Positions 54,167-62,805 of a stretch of DNA of 64,000 bases are shown here, piece after piece (the first letter of the stretch is position 1; every line of letters starts with the position of its first letter). The position numbers and the translations under genes are program-made. The DNA lies in assembly GCF_902705875.1 (NCBI RefSeq), contig NZ_CACSIK010000001.1, positions 694,742 through 758,741 of the forward strand, given 5' to 3'. The notes beneath the pieces are model-generated. The model was not told where the DNA came from. It worked only from the letters and a program-made list of their open reading frames with translations, and ran no database searches. This DNA is from Zhongshania aliphaticivorans (GTDB taxonomy: Bacteria; Pseudomonadota; Gammaproteobacteria; Pseudomonadales; Spongiibacteraceae).

Positions 54167-55330
54167 GTGCTTATTAATCTTTGGTATGTTGCCGAGTGGT
54201 CAGAAACCGTTAAAGACAAGCCGGTTAAAGTGAAGTTGCTGGGCCAAAATTTTGTCTTGTTTCGTGACCAAGCGGGTAAGGTGAGCTGCCTGAGTGATGT
54301 CTGTTTGCATCGTGGTGGCTCTTTGTCGGGGGGGCGAACTATTCGCGACTGCGTGGCCTGTCCATATCATGGCTGGCAGTTTAATGGCGATGGCAAAGTT
54401 GAATTTATTCCCTCTGAAGGCCGAGATTTTAAAATCCCAGACCGGGCGCGGGTAGATGCCTACCCCACCGAAGAACGCTACGGCATGATTTGGGTGTTTT
54501 TGGGTGACGCACCAGAAGAAGAGCGAATCCCCATTCCTGAGTTTCCAGAGTATGACGACACCGCCAACTGGCGAGCACTCCATGACAACTGGGACTGGAA
54601 AGCAGAAGCGGCACGGGTGGTAGAGAATGGCATTGACATAGCCCATGCCTCCTTTGTGCACCCCATGTTTGGCTACGAAGAAACTGCGCAAGAAAATCAT
54701 ATTAAAAATGTGGAATATCACGACCACTGGGCTAGATCGTGGAATGAGCAATATCCCCCAGAGCTAAAAGGCGGATTTTTAAACTGGCGCAAATTAATTC
54801 GTAGTGATCGCCAGCCAACCGAAACTATTCCCAGTTGGTATTTGGCGGGGATGGTAGTGCGGATTCAAATTAACTTAAATGCAAAAATGTCGTTAATCAT
54901 GTTTGATGCCAACACGCCGATTGACGACCACACCACTCGCACCTTTGCGGTACAGCTACGAAGCTTTGTTAAACACCCCTTATTTGATGCCGGTTCTAAA
55001 AAGCGCCTGCATAAAATTTTCAGAGAAGACCAGGCCATACTCGAACAGGCGTCGCCAAATTATTTACCAGAAACCTTGGCCAATGAATTGTCGGTAAAAG
55101 ATGATCGCTTTATGAGCTCATTTCGTCGCGCGCGTCGTAACTTGGTAGAAGAAAAAGGCTGGCAGATTGATAGCGCAAAAGTGCGCGAATTTGACGGCAG
55201 AAAAGCCTTTGCGATTCCATCACCCAATCGTCGTGAGCGCACAGATTTACGCTGGGTAATGGATGCCGTGCCGCTGATTCCACCACTAGAGTCGGTGGTA
55301 AAACTGGTCGATCAAACGGAGCTTAGCTAG
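54167..55330 (+). CDS. Rieske non-heme iron oxygenase, pheophorbide-a-oxygenase/vanillate-demethylase type
   Basis: A 387-residue single-component oxygenase subunit. The Rieske cluster is Cys46-x-His48 (CLHRGG) and Cys65-x2-His68 (CPYHGW). The mononuclear iron motif is NGIDIAHASFVH, with Asp157, His160 and His165. The C-terminal SPNYLPETLANELSVKDDRF block is typical of the PaO/TIC55/vanillate demethylase branch. Such enzymes hydroxylate, demethylate or open rings using electrons from a ferredoxin system, which is not encoded here. GTG 54167 is preferred; AGGGGGA precedes it, and an overlapping ATG at 54160 would give only five codons. It is first in the operon with NYC1/NOL-like SDR and AMDase-like genes. 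Confidence 0.85.
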   Translation: MLINLWYVAEWSETVKDKPVKVKLLGQNFVLFRDQAGKVSCLSDVCLHRGGSLSGGRTIRDCVACPYHGWQFNGDGKVEFIPSEGRDFKIPDRARVDAYPTEERYGMIWVFLGDAPEEERIPIPEFPEYDDTANWRALHDNWDWKAEAARVVENGIDIAHASFVHPMFGYEETAQENHIKNVEYHDHWARSWNEQYPPELKGGFLNWRKLIRSDRQPTETIPSWYLAGMVVRIQINLNAKMSLIMFDANTPIDDHTTRTFAVQLRSFVKHPLFDAGSKKRLHKIFREDQAILEQASPNYLPETLANELSVKDDRFMSSFRRARRNLVEEKGWQIDSAKVREFDGRKAFAIPSPNRRERTDLRWVMDAVPLIPPLESVVKLVDQTELS

Positions 55331-55332
55331 CC

Positions 55333-56124
55333 ATGAAAACCGTTGTGATTACCGGCAGCACGCGTGGTATTGGCCGGGGCTTGGCAGAAAATTTTTTAAA
55401 GCTGGGTTGCTTGGTGGTGATCAGCGGTCGTCAACAAGCGGTGGTAGATCAAACCGTTGCGCAGTTAAAAACGCTAGGTTCTGTCAGTGGTTTAGCCTGC
55501 GATATTAGCAATAGTGATGATCTGCAAGCCTTATGGGAACACGCCCAAGCCCACAGCGGTGTTGTTGATATCTGGATTAACAATGCCGGCATGAGTATTA
55601 AAAAGCAGCCCCTAGATCTACAAGCAGTAAGCGATATTCAGAATATTGTCAGCACAAACTTAACCGGCCTGCTGTTAGCTTGTCGAGTGGCAATGATCGG
55701 CATGAAAAAACAAGGTCAGGGTCAAATTTGGAATATGGAAGGCTTTGGCAGCAACGGTGCTGCACAACCGGGCATGGCAAGTTATGGCGCCACCAAGCGG
55801 GCGGTCAATTACTTAAATAAGGCGCTTAGAAAAGATGTTGCCGGCAGCGGAGTGCAAATTTGTACCCTTAGCCCCGGCATTGTTGTGACCGACTTACTGG
55901 TTGGTGACTACGACACCAGCTCGCCAGAATGGCAAAAATCCAAACGCATTTTTAATATTCTTGGCGACAAGGTTAATACCGTAACCCCGTGGCTGGCAAA
56001 ACAAGTCTTAGCCAGTCACAAAGACGGCAGCACCGTGGCGTGGTTAACCACCGGAAAAGCGTTTTATCGGTTTTTAACAGCGAGTTTTAATAAGCGCGAT
56101 TTGTTTACAGATATCGGAGTTTAA
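55333..56124 (+). CDS. SDR resembling chlorophyll b reductase (NYC1/NOL-like)
   Basis: A 263-residue short-chain dehydrogenase. VVITGSTRGIGRGLAENFL is the cofactor site, and Ser140, Tyr151 and Lys155 (YGATK) the catalytic residues. VDIWINNAG, IVSTNLTG, IWNMEGFGSNGAAQPGMASYG, LSPGIVVTDLL and IFNILGDKVNTVTPWLAKQV correspond in order to what I remember of plant NOL/NYC1 (IWINNAG, IVSTNL, IFNMDGAGSGG, ASPGMVLTELL, MFNIICELPETVA). Those enzymes reduce the 7-formyl of chlorophyll b. Bacterial homologues exist with unknown roles, so substrate is inference. It starts two bases after the Rieske gene. Confidence 0.75.
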   Translation: MKTVVITGSTRGIGRGLAENFLKLGCLVVISGRQQAVVDQTVAQLKTLGSVSGLACDISNSDDLQALWEHAQAHSGVVDIWINNAGMSIKKQPLDLQAVSDIQNIVSTNLTGLLLACRVAMIGMKKQGQGQIWNMEGFGSNGAAQPGMASYGATKRAVNYLNKALRKDVAGSGVQICTLSPGIVVTDLLVGDYDTSSPEWQKSKRIFNILGDKVNTVTPWLAKQVLASHKDGSTVAWLTTGKAFYRFLTASFNKRDLFTDIGV

Positions 56125-56125
56125 T

Positions 56126-56902
56126 ATGAAAAACTATCAGCTCGCTTCACGAGCTAGGATAGGAGTGTTGATTCCATCAACCAATACCGGGGTGGAATAC
56201 GATCTTCAACAATTTGGCTTAGATGGCATAACGTGGCACGCCTCGCGATTTTTAATTCGCTTAAAAGACTGGGCGGCAGAAGGTGAGCGAAGCGGCGACG
56301 ATGCCAATACCGTTTTTGAGCGCTTTCTTGATTTAATGCGCGAAGACATGGGGCCGGCCATAGAAAATATAATGACCGCGCAAATAACCCATTTAATGCT
56401 GGGTATGTCGGCTGAAACCTTTTGGGGTGGCATAGAAGGCAATATCGAATTTGAACAAGCCATTCAATCTCAAATAGGTGATTTGGGCATGACCACCGGC
56501 GCTGCCGCAACCCGAAAAGCCTTAGAAGGCTTTGGCGCTAAAAAGATATCGGTCATTACCCCGTATCCTCCCATTGGCGATGACAATGTGCGTCGCTACT
56601 TTGACGAGATCGGCTTTGAAGTAAAGCACGTTGTTGGACTGAACTGCACCTCGGCAACCGCCATTGCCGAAGTCACTATTCCCGAAGTGATTGCCGCAGT
56701 TAAAAAGGCAGACGGTGATGATGTTGATGCCATTATTCAATGCGGCACCAACCTGTCTACGCTCGACCTGTTTCCAACATTAGAGCATTGGTTAGAAAAA
56801 CCGATGATCCCCATTAATGTTGCCACCATTTGGCATGCCCTACGCGCCAGCGGTATTAACGACAAAATTACCGGCAAAGGTAGATTGCTAGAAGAATTTT
56901 AG
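56126..56902 (+). CDS. Asp/Glu racemase superfamily protein, arylmalonate decarboxylase/maleate isomerase-like
   Basis: A 258-residue cytoplasmic enzyme of the Asp/Glu racemase superfamily. RIGVLIPSTNTGVEYDL opens it, GAKKISVITPYPPIGDDNVRRYF is the middle signature, and IIQCGTNL holds the catalytic Cys206. The first catalytic Cys of two-Cys members (maleate isomerase, racemases) is replaced by Ser95 in LGMSAETFWGG. A single Cys at this second position is the pattern of arylmalonate decarboxylase. It might decarboxylate a beta-keto or malonic acid intermediate. It begins one base after the SDR stop, and a strong terminator follows. Confidence 0.78.
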   Translation: MKNYQLASRARIGVLIPSTNTGVEYDLQQFGLDGITWHASRFLIRLKDWAAEGERSGDDANTVFERFLDLMREDMGPAIENIMTAQITHLMLGMSAETFWGGIEGNIEFEQAIQSQIGDLGMTTGAAATRKALEGFGAKKISVITPYPPIGDDNVRRYFDEIGFEVKHVVGLNCTSATAIAEVTIPEVIAAVKKADGDDVDAIIQCGTNLSTLDLFPTLEHWLEKPMIPINVATIWHALRASGINDKITGKGRLLEEF

Positions 56903-56933
56903 ATTTTTTTGCGCCTGTCAGTGCGATGCCCTC

Positions 56934-56968
56934 ACCGAATGCAGTGCCCACTGTATTCGGTTTTTTTT
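56934..56968 (+). terminator. Intrinsic terminator of the Rieske-SDR-AMDase operon
   Basis: Bases 56934-56945 pair with 56950-56961 (12 pairs, one G-T wobble) around a four-base loop GCCC, followed by seven further T residues to 56968. It lies 31 bases after the last gene and cleanly ends the three-gene operon. Confidence 0.9.
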
Positions 56969-57145
56969 AATAACGATATTATTTATTTTCATTTATACAT
57001 CGAAGTATTATACGTGTGTATAAACCAATGGTTAGTGCGAGGATGTAGGTCAGGCGTTTTAGTTGATTTTCTTATATTACCCGTTTTTCGAATGGCTTAG
57101 TAAGAAAGTGTCATCCTTTCTGATTGTTAAAATGGAATATCAAGA

Positions 57146-57664
57146 TTGAACGAGTTCACATTGCGTTTGGCTAATAATAATGAATTGCAGAAGTTAATTG
57201 CGATTGATGATGATGCGAGTGAGCTTTATGCCAGTGTTGGGCTTAAGCTCGATTTAGGGAGGGATCATCCTTTCGTTGTTGATGAGATAAATAGGTGGTC
57301 TCGCGCTATCGAGCAACGACTTTCTCATGTTGCGGTTGATAAATTGGATAATCCCATCGGGTTTGCTGCGCTCGGTTTTCTTGATGGAGATCCTTATTTG
57401 GATCAGATTTCTGTGCTCCAAGATTACATGCAACGCGGTATTGGCACTTTACTATTAAATTGCGCAATAGCTTGGAGTGGCGACCGGCCTCTTTGGCTCA
57501 CGACATATTCACATTTGCCGTGGAATCGGTCTTATTATGAAAAACAGGGTTTTGTTGCTATTAATGAACAGGATTGTGGCCCGGAGCTTTGCGCAGTTTT
57601 ACAAACGCAGCGTGCAGCTCTACCCGATCCGCAGCAGCGTATTGCTATGGTCCGCCGAATATAA
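57146..57664 (+). CDS. GNAT-family N-acetyltransferase
   Basis: A 172-residue acetyltransferase. The N-terminal FTLRLANNNELQKLIAIDDDA, central IGFAALGFLDGDPYLDQISVLQDYMQRGIGTLLL (the Q/R-x-x-G-x-G/A acetyl-CoA site) and SYYEKQGFVAI show the GNAT fold. The substrate is unknown. The likely start is TTG 57146. A five-codon frame from ATG 57132 ends in a TGA that overlaps this TTG. It stands alone between the oxygenase operon and the minus-strand MFS gene, so it may not belong to that system. Confidence 0.8.
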   Translation: MNEFTLRLANNNELQKLIAIDDDASELYASVGLKLDLGRDHPFVVDEINRWSRAIEQRLSHVAVDKLDNPIGFAALGFLDGDPYLDQISVLQDYMQRGIGTLLLNCAIAWSGDRPLWLTTYSHLPWNRSYYEKQGFVAINEQDCGPELCAVLQTQRAALPDPQQRIAMVRRI

Positions 57665-57905
57665 ATAATGCCTGCATCAATGGTGCCGTGTCATTGAAAC
57701 GCTTTGCTCACGCTAGAAGAACACCTACCCAGTGAAATCCTGAATAAAATACGCTGCGACTGCCATCGTGAGGCAGGCGATGCTGTCATCACTGCGTGGT
57801 TCGTCGCTACGCAAGGGAAATTCTGTAGGGGTAAAAATGTGCGTATTTGTCTCGGTCTTTGCACCCACCTTCGCAATGAAGCAATAAAGGCGGGCGATTG
57901 GGAGT

Positions 57906-59213
57906 TTAGGCAACCGGTATGACTTTTTTACGAATAATGACCGCCCATATTGTTACTGCCAAGGCGAGCAGCCCAAATAATACAAAAGGCCCAGATTCAC
58001 GCCAGTTGTCAAATAAGTAGCCACCAAATTTAGCGGCAACCAAGATACCCACCGCGCCGGATAAATTAAAGAAACCAATAACCGCGCCGCGAATTTTGGC
58101 GGGTGTTTGTTGTGCAATTAATACCGCGCTGGTGATGATGACGCCGACTTCGCCCAGACCAATAAAAATAGCGCAAATAATCATTTTGGTACTGAAGGGG
58201 TCGTCAATAAAGAAGGTGCCACCGTAGCCTATAAATGAAACCAGTAGGCTTACAATTAAGGCATCTACGCGCGCAAGGCGGTCTGACAAAATACCAAATA
58301 GTGGCGCGCCGATTAGCGTTACGCCTTGGGCAATACCCACAATGAGGCCGCCGCGTGCCAGGGCATCTGCACGGCTGAGCCCGAGTTCTGAGGTGCCGTA
58401 GTTGGCGAGCCACAAAGTAAAAAATGTACCCACAATGGCGAGGTTGCCTCTAGAGACAAATGCCGCCGCGTAAGAAAGTGCCACGCCTTGATCTTTAGCG
58501 GCGCGAAAGCCTTTTTTGGTGATTTCTAAAAATGAATCGCTTTCAGTTTTTTGGTTTGCTACATCATGTTTTTTTAGGCTCAGCCACATCCATACTGCAA
58601 ATAAGAGGCTGACGCCGGCAATAATAAAGTAAGTCAGCATGCCAGCGGCGTGGGGATCGAGCCCTTGGCCTTGAAAAATAGCGGGCAGGCGAAGAATTAA
58701 GAACACGGTGGTCATGGCGCCAAAACCATTCGCAAGGCCAAGAAAGCCGGTGGCTTTGCCGCGACTGCGATCATTAACGTAATCGGCCATAATGGTGATG
58801 GTCATGCAACTAAATGCCGCTACGCCCACGCCAAATATAATGCGAAAAAAGATCAGTTGCGGGTAGCTTTGAGCAAAGGGAAAACCTGCTACTCCCACCG
58901 CCATAATGACAAAACTGACCGCCATTACATGCCGTCTGCCCACCTTATCTGACATGGTTCCCCAGAATCCGGCGGCAATAATAATGGCTATTTCACCCCA
59001 GAAAGCAATATTTCCACTCACCACGCCCTGTTCTTTCTCAGGAATCTGTAAAAATTCGCTTAAAACGTAGGGTTGCATCTGGGGCATAAAGGTTGAAAGC
59101 AATATTCCTGCGAAACAGGCGCCATAAAATCCAATAAGATTTGAAGGCAGTATGGCGTTGCTAAGCTGCACCCCAAGAAACGTTCTTGGTGCGCTATTTT
59201 GAGGCGATGTCAT
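57906..59213 (-). CDS. MFS transporter
   Basis: A 435-residue, 12-helix major facilitator. GTMSDKVGRRHVMAVSFVIMAVG is the loop 2-3 signature (D-x-x-G-R-R), repeated as GILSDRLARVDALIVSLLVS in the second half. The sequence ends in a short cytoplasmic KKVIPVA tail. MFS proteins move small organic molecules using the proton gradient. Direction and substrate cannot be told. The upstream membrane-protein gene overlaps it by 20 bases, so the two are made together. Confidence 0.88.
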   Translation of the reverse strand: MTSPQNSAPRTFLGVQLSNAILPSNLIGFYGACFAGILLSTFMPQMQPYVLSEFLQIPEKEQGVVSGNIAFWGEIAIIIAAGFWGTMSDKVGRRHVMAVSFVIMAVGVAGFPFAQSYPQLIFFRIIFGVGVAAFSCMTITIMADYVNDRSRGKATGFLGLANGFGAMTTVFLILRLPAIFQGQGLDPHAAGMLTYFIIAGVSLLFAVWMWLSLKKHDVANQKTESDSFLEITKKGFRAAKDQGVALSYAAAFVSRGNLAIVGTFFTLWLANYGTSELGLSRADALARGGLIVGIAQGVTLIGAPLFGILSDRLARVDALIVSLLVSFIGYGGTFFIDDPFSTKMIICAIFIGLGEVGVIITSAVLIAQQTPAKIRGAVIGFFNLSGAVGILVAAKFGGYLFDNWRESGPFVLFGLLALAVTIWAVIIRKKVIPVA

Positions 59214-59883
59214 GGCTGGTGTTCTCCGATGAGCTTGCTTTAATGGTTGAATAAAGTAGATAAGATGCCCAAGAAATAGCAGCCTGACTAAAAGTGTTAG
59301 TTAGTTCTGCAATCCACTGTAAGCCTTCTGTTTGATTTGGCACTCTCGCCAAACCTGCCATAACAAATACGGCAAGAATATTGCAAAGAAACATAACACT
59401 CGCATTAAGCCGCTTTAATTTCCAAGATTTAACAATTAGCTGGCTTGCTAGCGCGAGGTTGCCAAGGGTGGTAAGTGCTAGAAGGTAAAAGGTGCTGTAA
59501 CGCTGTTCTGGCCATATTAGGGCGATGGCGAGTGCCGCAATGACGAGCAGGCCGCTAGTCACAAGTGTTATGCGTTTGGCATTAGCTCCTTTATTGTTAC
59601 TGGCTCCCCAGATGGCGCTGGCAAGAATGATCATACCGGGCGCCAAGCAGAAAAATAGCGCGTCATTCATCCAACTAATATCAATTTTTTGTGTGGCTAC
59701 AATCAATTTCCAGGAGGCTTTAGAGATGGCGCCAGCCAAAATCAGTAGCGCACCAAACTGTGCCAAACCCCGCCATTGGGGGTTCCATAATGTTGCGGTT
59801 TTGCTCAAAAAATACAGGCCGATGCCAGATAGGGCTATGGGGACAAAGTCGAAGGCGGCAAGGCCAATACTGTAGTCGTACAT
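59194..59883 (-). CDS. Seven-helix membrane protein of unknown function
   Basis: I recognise no family for this 229-residue protein. Seven hydrophobic segments can be counted (starting near residues 6, 38, 69, 103, 129, 163 and 198), with an N terminus probably outside and Trp-rich loops. ATG 59883 is chosen because AAAGGA precedes it and it gives a hydrophobic start (MYDYSIGLAAFDFVPIALSG); the upstream ATG at 59919 adds a charged 12-residue tail. It overlaps the MFS gene and is divergent from the TonB-dependent receptor, so it may act with them. Confidence 0.6.
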   Translation of the reverse strand: MYDYSIGLAAFDFVPIALSGIGLYFLSKTATLWNPQWRGLAQFGALLILAGAISKASWKLIVATQKIDISWMNDALFFCLAPGMIILASAIWGASNNKGANAKRITLVTSGLLVIAALAIALIWPEQRYSTFYLLALTTLGNLALASQLIVKSWKLKRLNASVMFLCNILAVFVMAGLARVPNQTEGLQWIAELTNTFSQAAISWASYLLYSTIKASSSENTSHDIASK

Positions 59884-59929
59884 AAATATTCCTTTTCGAT
59901 CTTTGATGACTTGACTCAAAACGCTTAAA

Positions 59930-59949
59930 GATATTACATTATATCAATA
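59930..59949. promoter_or_regulatory. Candidate operator in the MFS/receptor divergent region
   Basis: GATAT (59930-59934) and ATATC (59941-59945) are inverted around a six-base spacer. TATATCAATA at 59940-59949 is the exact complement of 54040-54049 in the Rieske/RCCR-like promoter region. A -35-like TTGACT lies at 59911-59916. This could be a shared regulator site; AT-rich chance matches cannot be excluded. Confidence 0.35.
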
Positions 59950-60084
59950 GGGCATACCAACACTAAAAATAGATGCCAATAGTTTTGTGGCGTTTGCGGT
60001 TTAGCGCTTGGTAATAAGTAGCACACCGTGGCACGTAATAGCCGAAAGATTTGGGATGTTCTAGTTTTTAGAGGGGTAGGTTGA

Positions 60085-62769
60085 ATGCAGATTAACAGAG
60101 TAGGTCGCAATGCAGCATTGCTATTTGTTGTGACATATATGGGATCTTTATCATTCGCACAGGATGATGATATTGAAGTGATTAAGCCAAAAAGGCCGTT
60201 AAGCTCACAAATGGAAGAAGTTGTGGTTACGGCACGTAAGCGTAGTGAAAGTCTGCAGGAAATTCCTCTGGCGGTAACGCCGTTCACCATGGAGCAGATG
60301 GAGCGCAGGGCATTTAGTGGTGTAGAAGATATTGCCGCGAGCACTCCGGGTTTTTCCTATGAAGGCTTTAGTACTTCAGGCACCAATGGTAACGCGGTAA
60401 TTCGAGGTTTGGCTCAGCAGTTCACCACCGCCAGAATTCAAAATGTTGCTTTTTTTATTGATGGCATTTATATGCAGCGACAGTCCATGTTGAATATGGG
60501 ACTGATTGATATGCAGCGGGTTGAGGTTGTTAAAGGGCCGCAGAATGCATTGTATGGTCGTAACGCCTTTGCGGGTGCATTGAACTATGTAACTAGCCGT
60601 CCTACCGCTGAACCAAGTGGTTATGTAAGTCAAACGGCGGGTAGCCATGACCGCTATGATTTACGCGCTAGTTACACCGGCCCCATTTTTAGTGATCGTT
60701 TACTGGGTAAAGTGTCTTACGGTTATACGACCTATGACGGTCATCACCGAAATGATCACACTCAAGCCGACACCGATACCAGCGGCCCAAGTACCACGGA
60801 TCGTTTAGGGGGCTGGGAAGATCAGTCTTGGGCGGCTGCGTTTACTTATGATGTCACTCCCGATATTGCTGCCCACCTCGGTGTTTACCATGTTGAAATT
60901 GAGCGTGAAACACAGCCCTCGTATCAGCTTAGTGGTATAGGTGCGCGGGAGTTTGGGCTGTGGGAGCAGGATGACCTTAACTGTATTCAAGGTGAGGGCA
61001 CGCAGTTCACAGCAACAGGGCCTCAGGACTTTACTGCTAACACCGCTTACTGTGGTGAGCTTACTGCTTATGCAGCCGAGTCAGCTGACAGAAGTTATGG
61101 CCCAACAGCTTTGGTGATGGACCCGCGTAGCTGGGGTGCTGTGGCTGAGACAGATTTGGTGACTTTGGCGTTTGACTGGACGCTTAACGACAATATGACC
61201 TTGAGTTATTTGTTTGGTTGGACTGATCACAACTCTACCTCTACTGGTGGCCCAGGCGGTGAAGATCCAGAATTGGGCTCTAGTCTCGAAATGGGCACGC
61301 TTATTTCTGATCACGTTCAAGTAAATGCGTTTAGTAGTCGTCCTAACTCAGAAATCGAATCGTTCTCCCATGAATTGCGCTTAGATTGGCAAATAACCGA
61401 TCGTATCGGTGTGCGTGTGGGTGGTTACTTCTCTACCGTGGATGATCATCAGTGGACTTTATTGTTCTTGAGCCCAGTTTGTTCCTCAGGACAATTTACC
61501 GATGCGGAGGGCGATGTGATTGGCAGTGCAGAGAATTGTGAAGTACCACTGGGCGGGGCGCAGTCGCCGATTGTTACCGACCGTAGTATTACCTCCTTAT
61601 CCTTTGTGACGCCTTACGATATGGGTTATCGCCAGCACGCGACAAATCGCGCGGAAGATACCTCGTTCAGCGATTCTGTTGAAGCGGCCTTTGTCTCGGT
61701 TGATATTGATATTACCGACACGCTGAGCACGTCTATTGAAGCTCGCTATACTCACGAGCGTACCGAAGTGACTCGCCACACTGACTCCTTTGGTATTGCG
61801 TATGGTGAAAAAGTCGATTATTCAATATTGCTTGACCGCGTATTTGGTATTCCCGATGGCAGTGACTGTACTGACCCAACTACCGGTATCAATGACGGCA
61901 CCACAATGTGTAGCTCTATTGTTGAAGAGCGGGACGATGCGGATTTTTATATCGTAACGCCACGTGCCATTGTTGAGTGGAAACCCTCTGATTCACATAT
62001 GTTGTATCTTTCTGCGGCGAACGGGGTAAAGGCCGGCGGCTTTAACAATGCGGTAGACCCTGAACAACAGGTTTATGATATTGAAGAGAACTGGACTTAT
62101 GAGTTAGGAAGTAAAAATAAGTTCTTTGATGATCGTTTAACCCTGAACCTGTCGCTGTATCAAATTAACTGGGAAGGCTTGCAGGGTGGTGTTTCACCGT
62201 CGATTGTTGGTCTGTCAACATCAGACGTAATTATCAATGTGGGTGAAGCAACCAGTGTGGGCGCTGAGTCTGAAATTGTTGCCCGCTTAACCGATAACTT
62301 CACCATTGATATCGGCTTGTCGTACAACGATCCCAAGTATGAAGACGGGGTCAAATATTCTCCTGCTGTTACCAAGTTTCAGTGTGATAAAACCGATATC
62401 TGTGCCGACGACGGTGAAGTGGGTGGTAACCAGTTAGCCAGAACCTCAAAGATTCAGGTTAATAGTGGCTTCACTTACAACATGATGTTTGACAGCGGTT
62501 GGATGGTGAGCACACGTTATGACTTCACCTATCAAACTAAACAATATGTAACACCGCTTAACCTTGCTTGGGTGCCAGATCGTATTATATCCAACGCTTC
62601 TATTAATATTCTTGATCCAAATGATATGTGGGAGTTTAACCTCTGGGGCAAGAATATTTTTGATGAAGACAAGGCGGCAAATGCCTTCTATATCGGCGTA
62701 TTTAACCAGTATTTGGTTTCTAAAATTGCCGGTCCGTCTTATGGTTTCCAGGTTAAATACAATATGTAA
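60085..62769 (+). CDS. TonB-dependent outer-membrane receptor
   Basis: An 894-residue receptor. Signal peptide ends near SLSFA, the TonB-box-like EEVVVTARKR begins at about residue 45, and the plug domain has VEDIAASTPGFSYEGF, VIRGLA, FIDGIYM and VEVVKGPQNALYGRNAFAGALNYVT. The C-terminal barrel ends FQVKYNM. This FhuE/IroN-like 'Plug plus beta-barrel' group includes receptors for hydrophobic organic molecules, sterols, sugars and metal complexes. Substrate is unknown; import of a tetrapyrrole would fit the neighbouring operons. A nitrilase-like gene follows after 36 bases. Confidence 0.92.
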   Translation: MQINRVGRNAALLFVVTYMGSLSFAQDDDIEVIKPKRPLSSQMEEVVVTARKRSESLQEIPLAVTPFTMEQMERRAFSGVEDIAASTPGFSYEGFSTSGTNGNAVIRGLAQQFTTARIQNVAFFIDGIYMQRQSMLNMGLIDMQRVEVVKGPQNALYGRNAFAGALNYVTSRPTAEPSGYVSQTAGSHDRYDLRASYTGPIFSDRLLGKVSYGYTTYDGHHRNDHTQADTDTSGPSTTDRLGGWEDQSWAAAFTYDVTPDIAAHLGVYHVEIERETQPSYQLSGIGAREFGLWEQDDLNCIQGEGTQFTATGPQDFTANTAYCGELTAYAAESADRSYGPTALVMDPRSWGAVAETDLVTLAFDWTLNDNMTLSYLFGWTDHNSTSTGGPGGEDPELGSSLEMGTLISDHVQVNAFSSRPNSEIESFSHELRLDWQITDRIGVRVGGYFSTVDDHQWTLLFLSPVCSSGQFTDAEGDVIGSAENCEVPLGGAQSPIVTDRSITSLSFVTPYDMGYRQHATNRAEDTSFSDSVEAAFVSVDIDITDTLSTSIEARYTHERTEVTRHTDSFGIAYGEKVDYSILLDRVFGIPDGSDCTDPTTGINDGTTMCSSIVEERDDADFYIVTPRAIVEWKPSDSHMLYLSAANGVKAGGFNNAVDPEQQVYDIEENWTYELGSKNKFFDDRLTLNLSLYQINWEGLQGGVSPSIVGLSTSDVIINVGEATSVGAESEIVARLTDNFTIDIGLSYNDPKYEDGVKYSPAVTKFQCDKTDICADDGEVGGNQLARTSKIQVNSGFTYNMMFDSGWMVSTRYDFTYQTKQYVTPLNLAWVPDRIISNASINILDPNDMWEFNLWGKNIFDEDKAANAFYIGVFNQYLVSKIAGPSYGFQVKYNM

Positions 62770-62805
62770 TTCGCGCTTTAAAACGTGGATGAAAGGAGTG
62801 TTGGT

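Noticed and set aside
57132..57149. Five-codon frame ending on the GNAT start codon
   Set aside because: The frame (ATG to TGA overlapping TTG 57146) lacks a good ribosome-binding site. It is mentioned only as possible translational coupling and is not called as a gene.
57704..57922. A 72-codon plus-strand frame between the GNAT and MFS genes
   Set aside because: It overlaps the 3' end of the MFS gene, has no clear ribosome-binding site and shows no family motif. I treat the gap 57665-57905 as non-coding.
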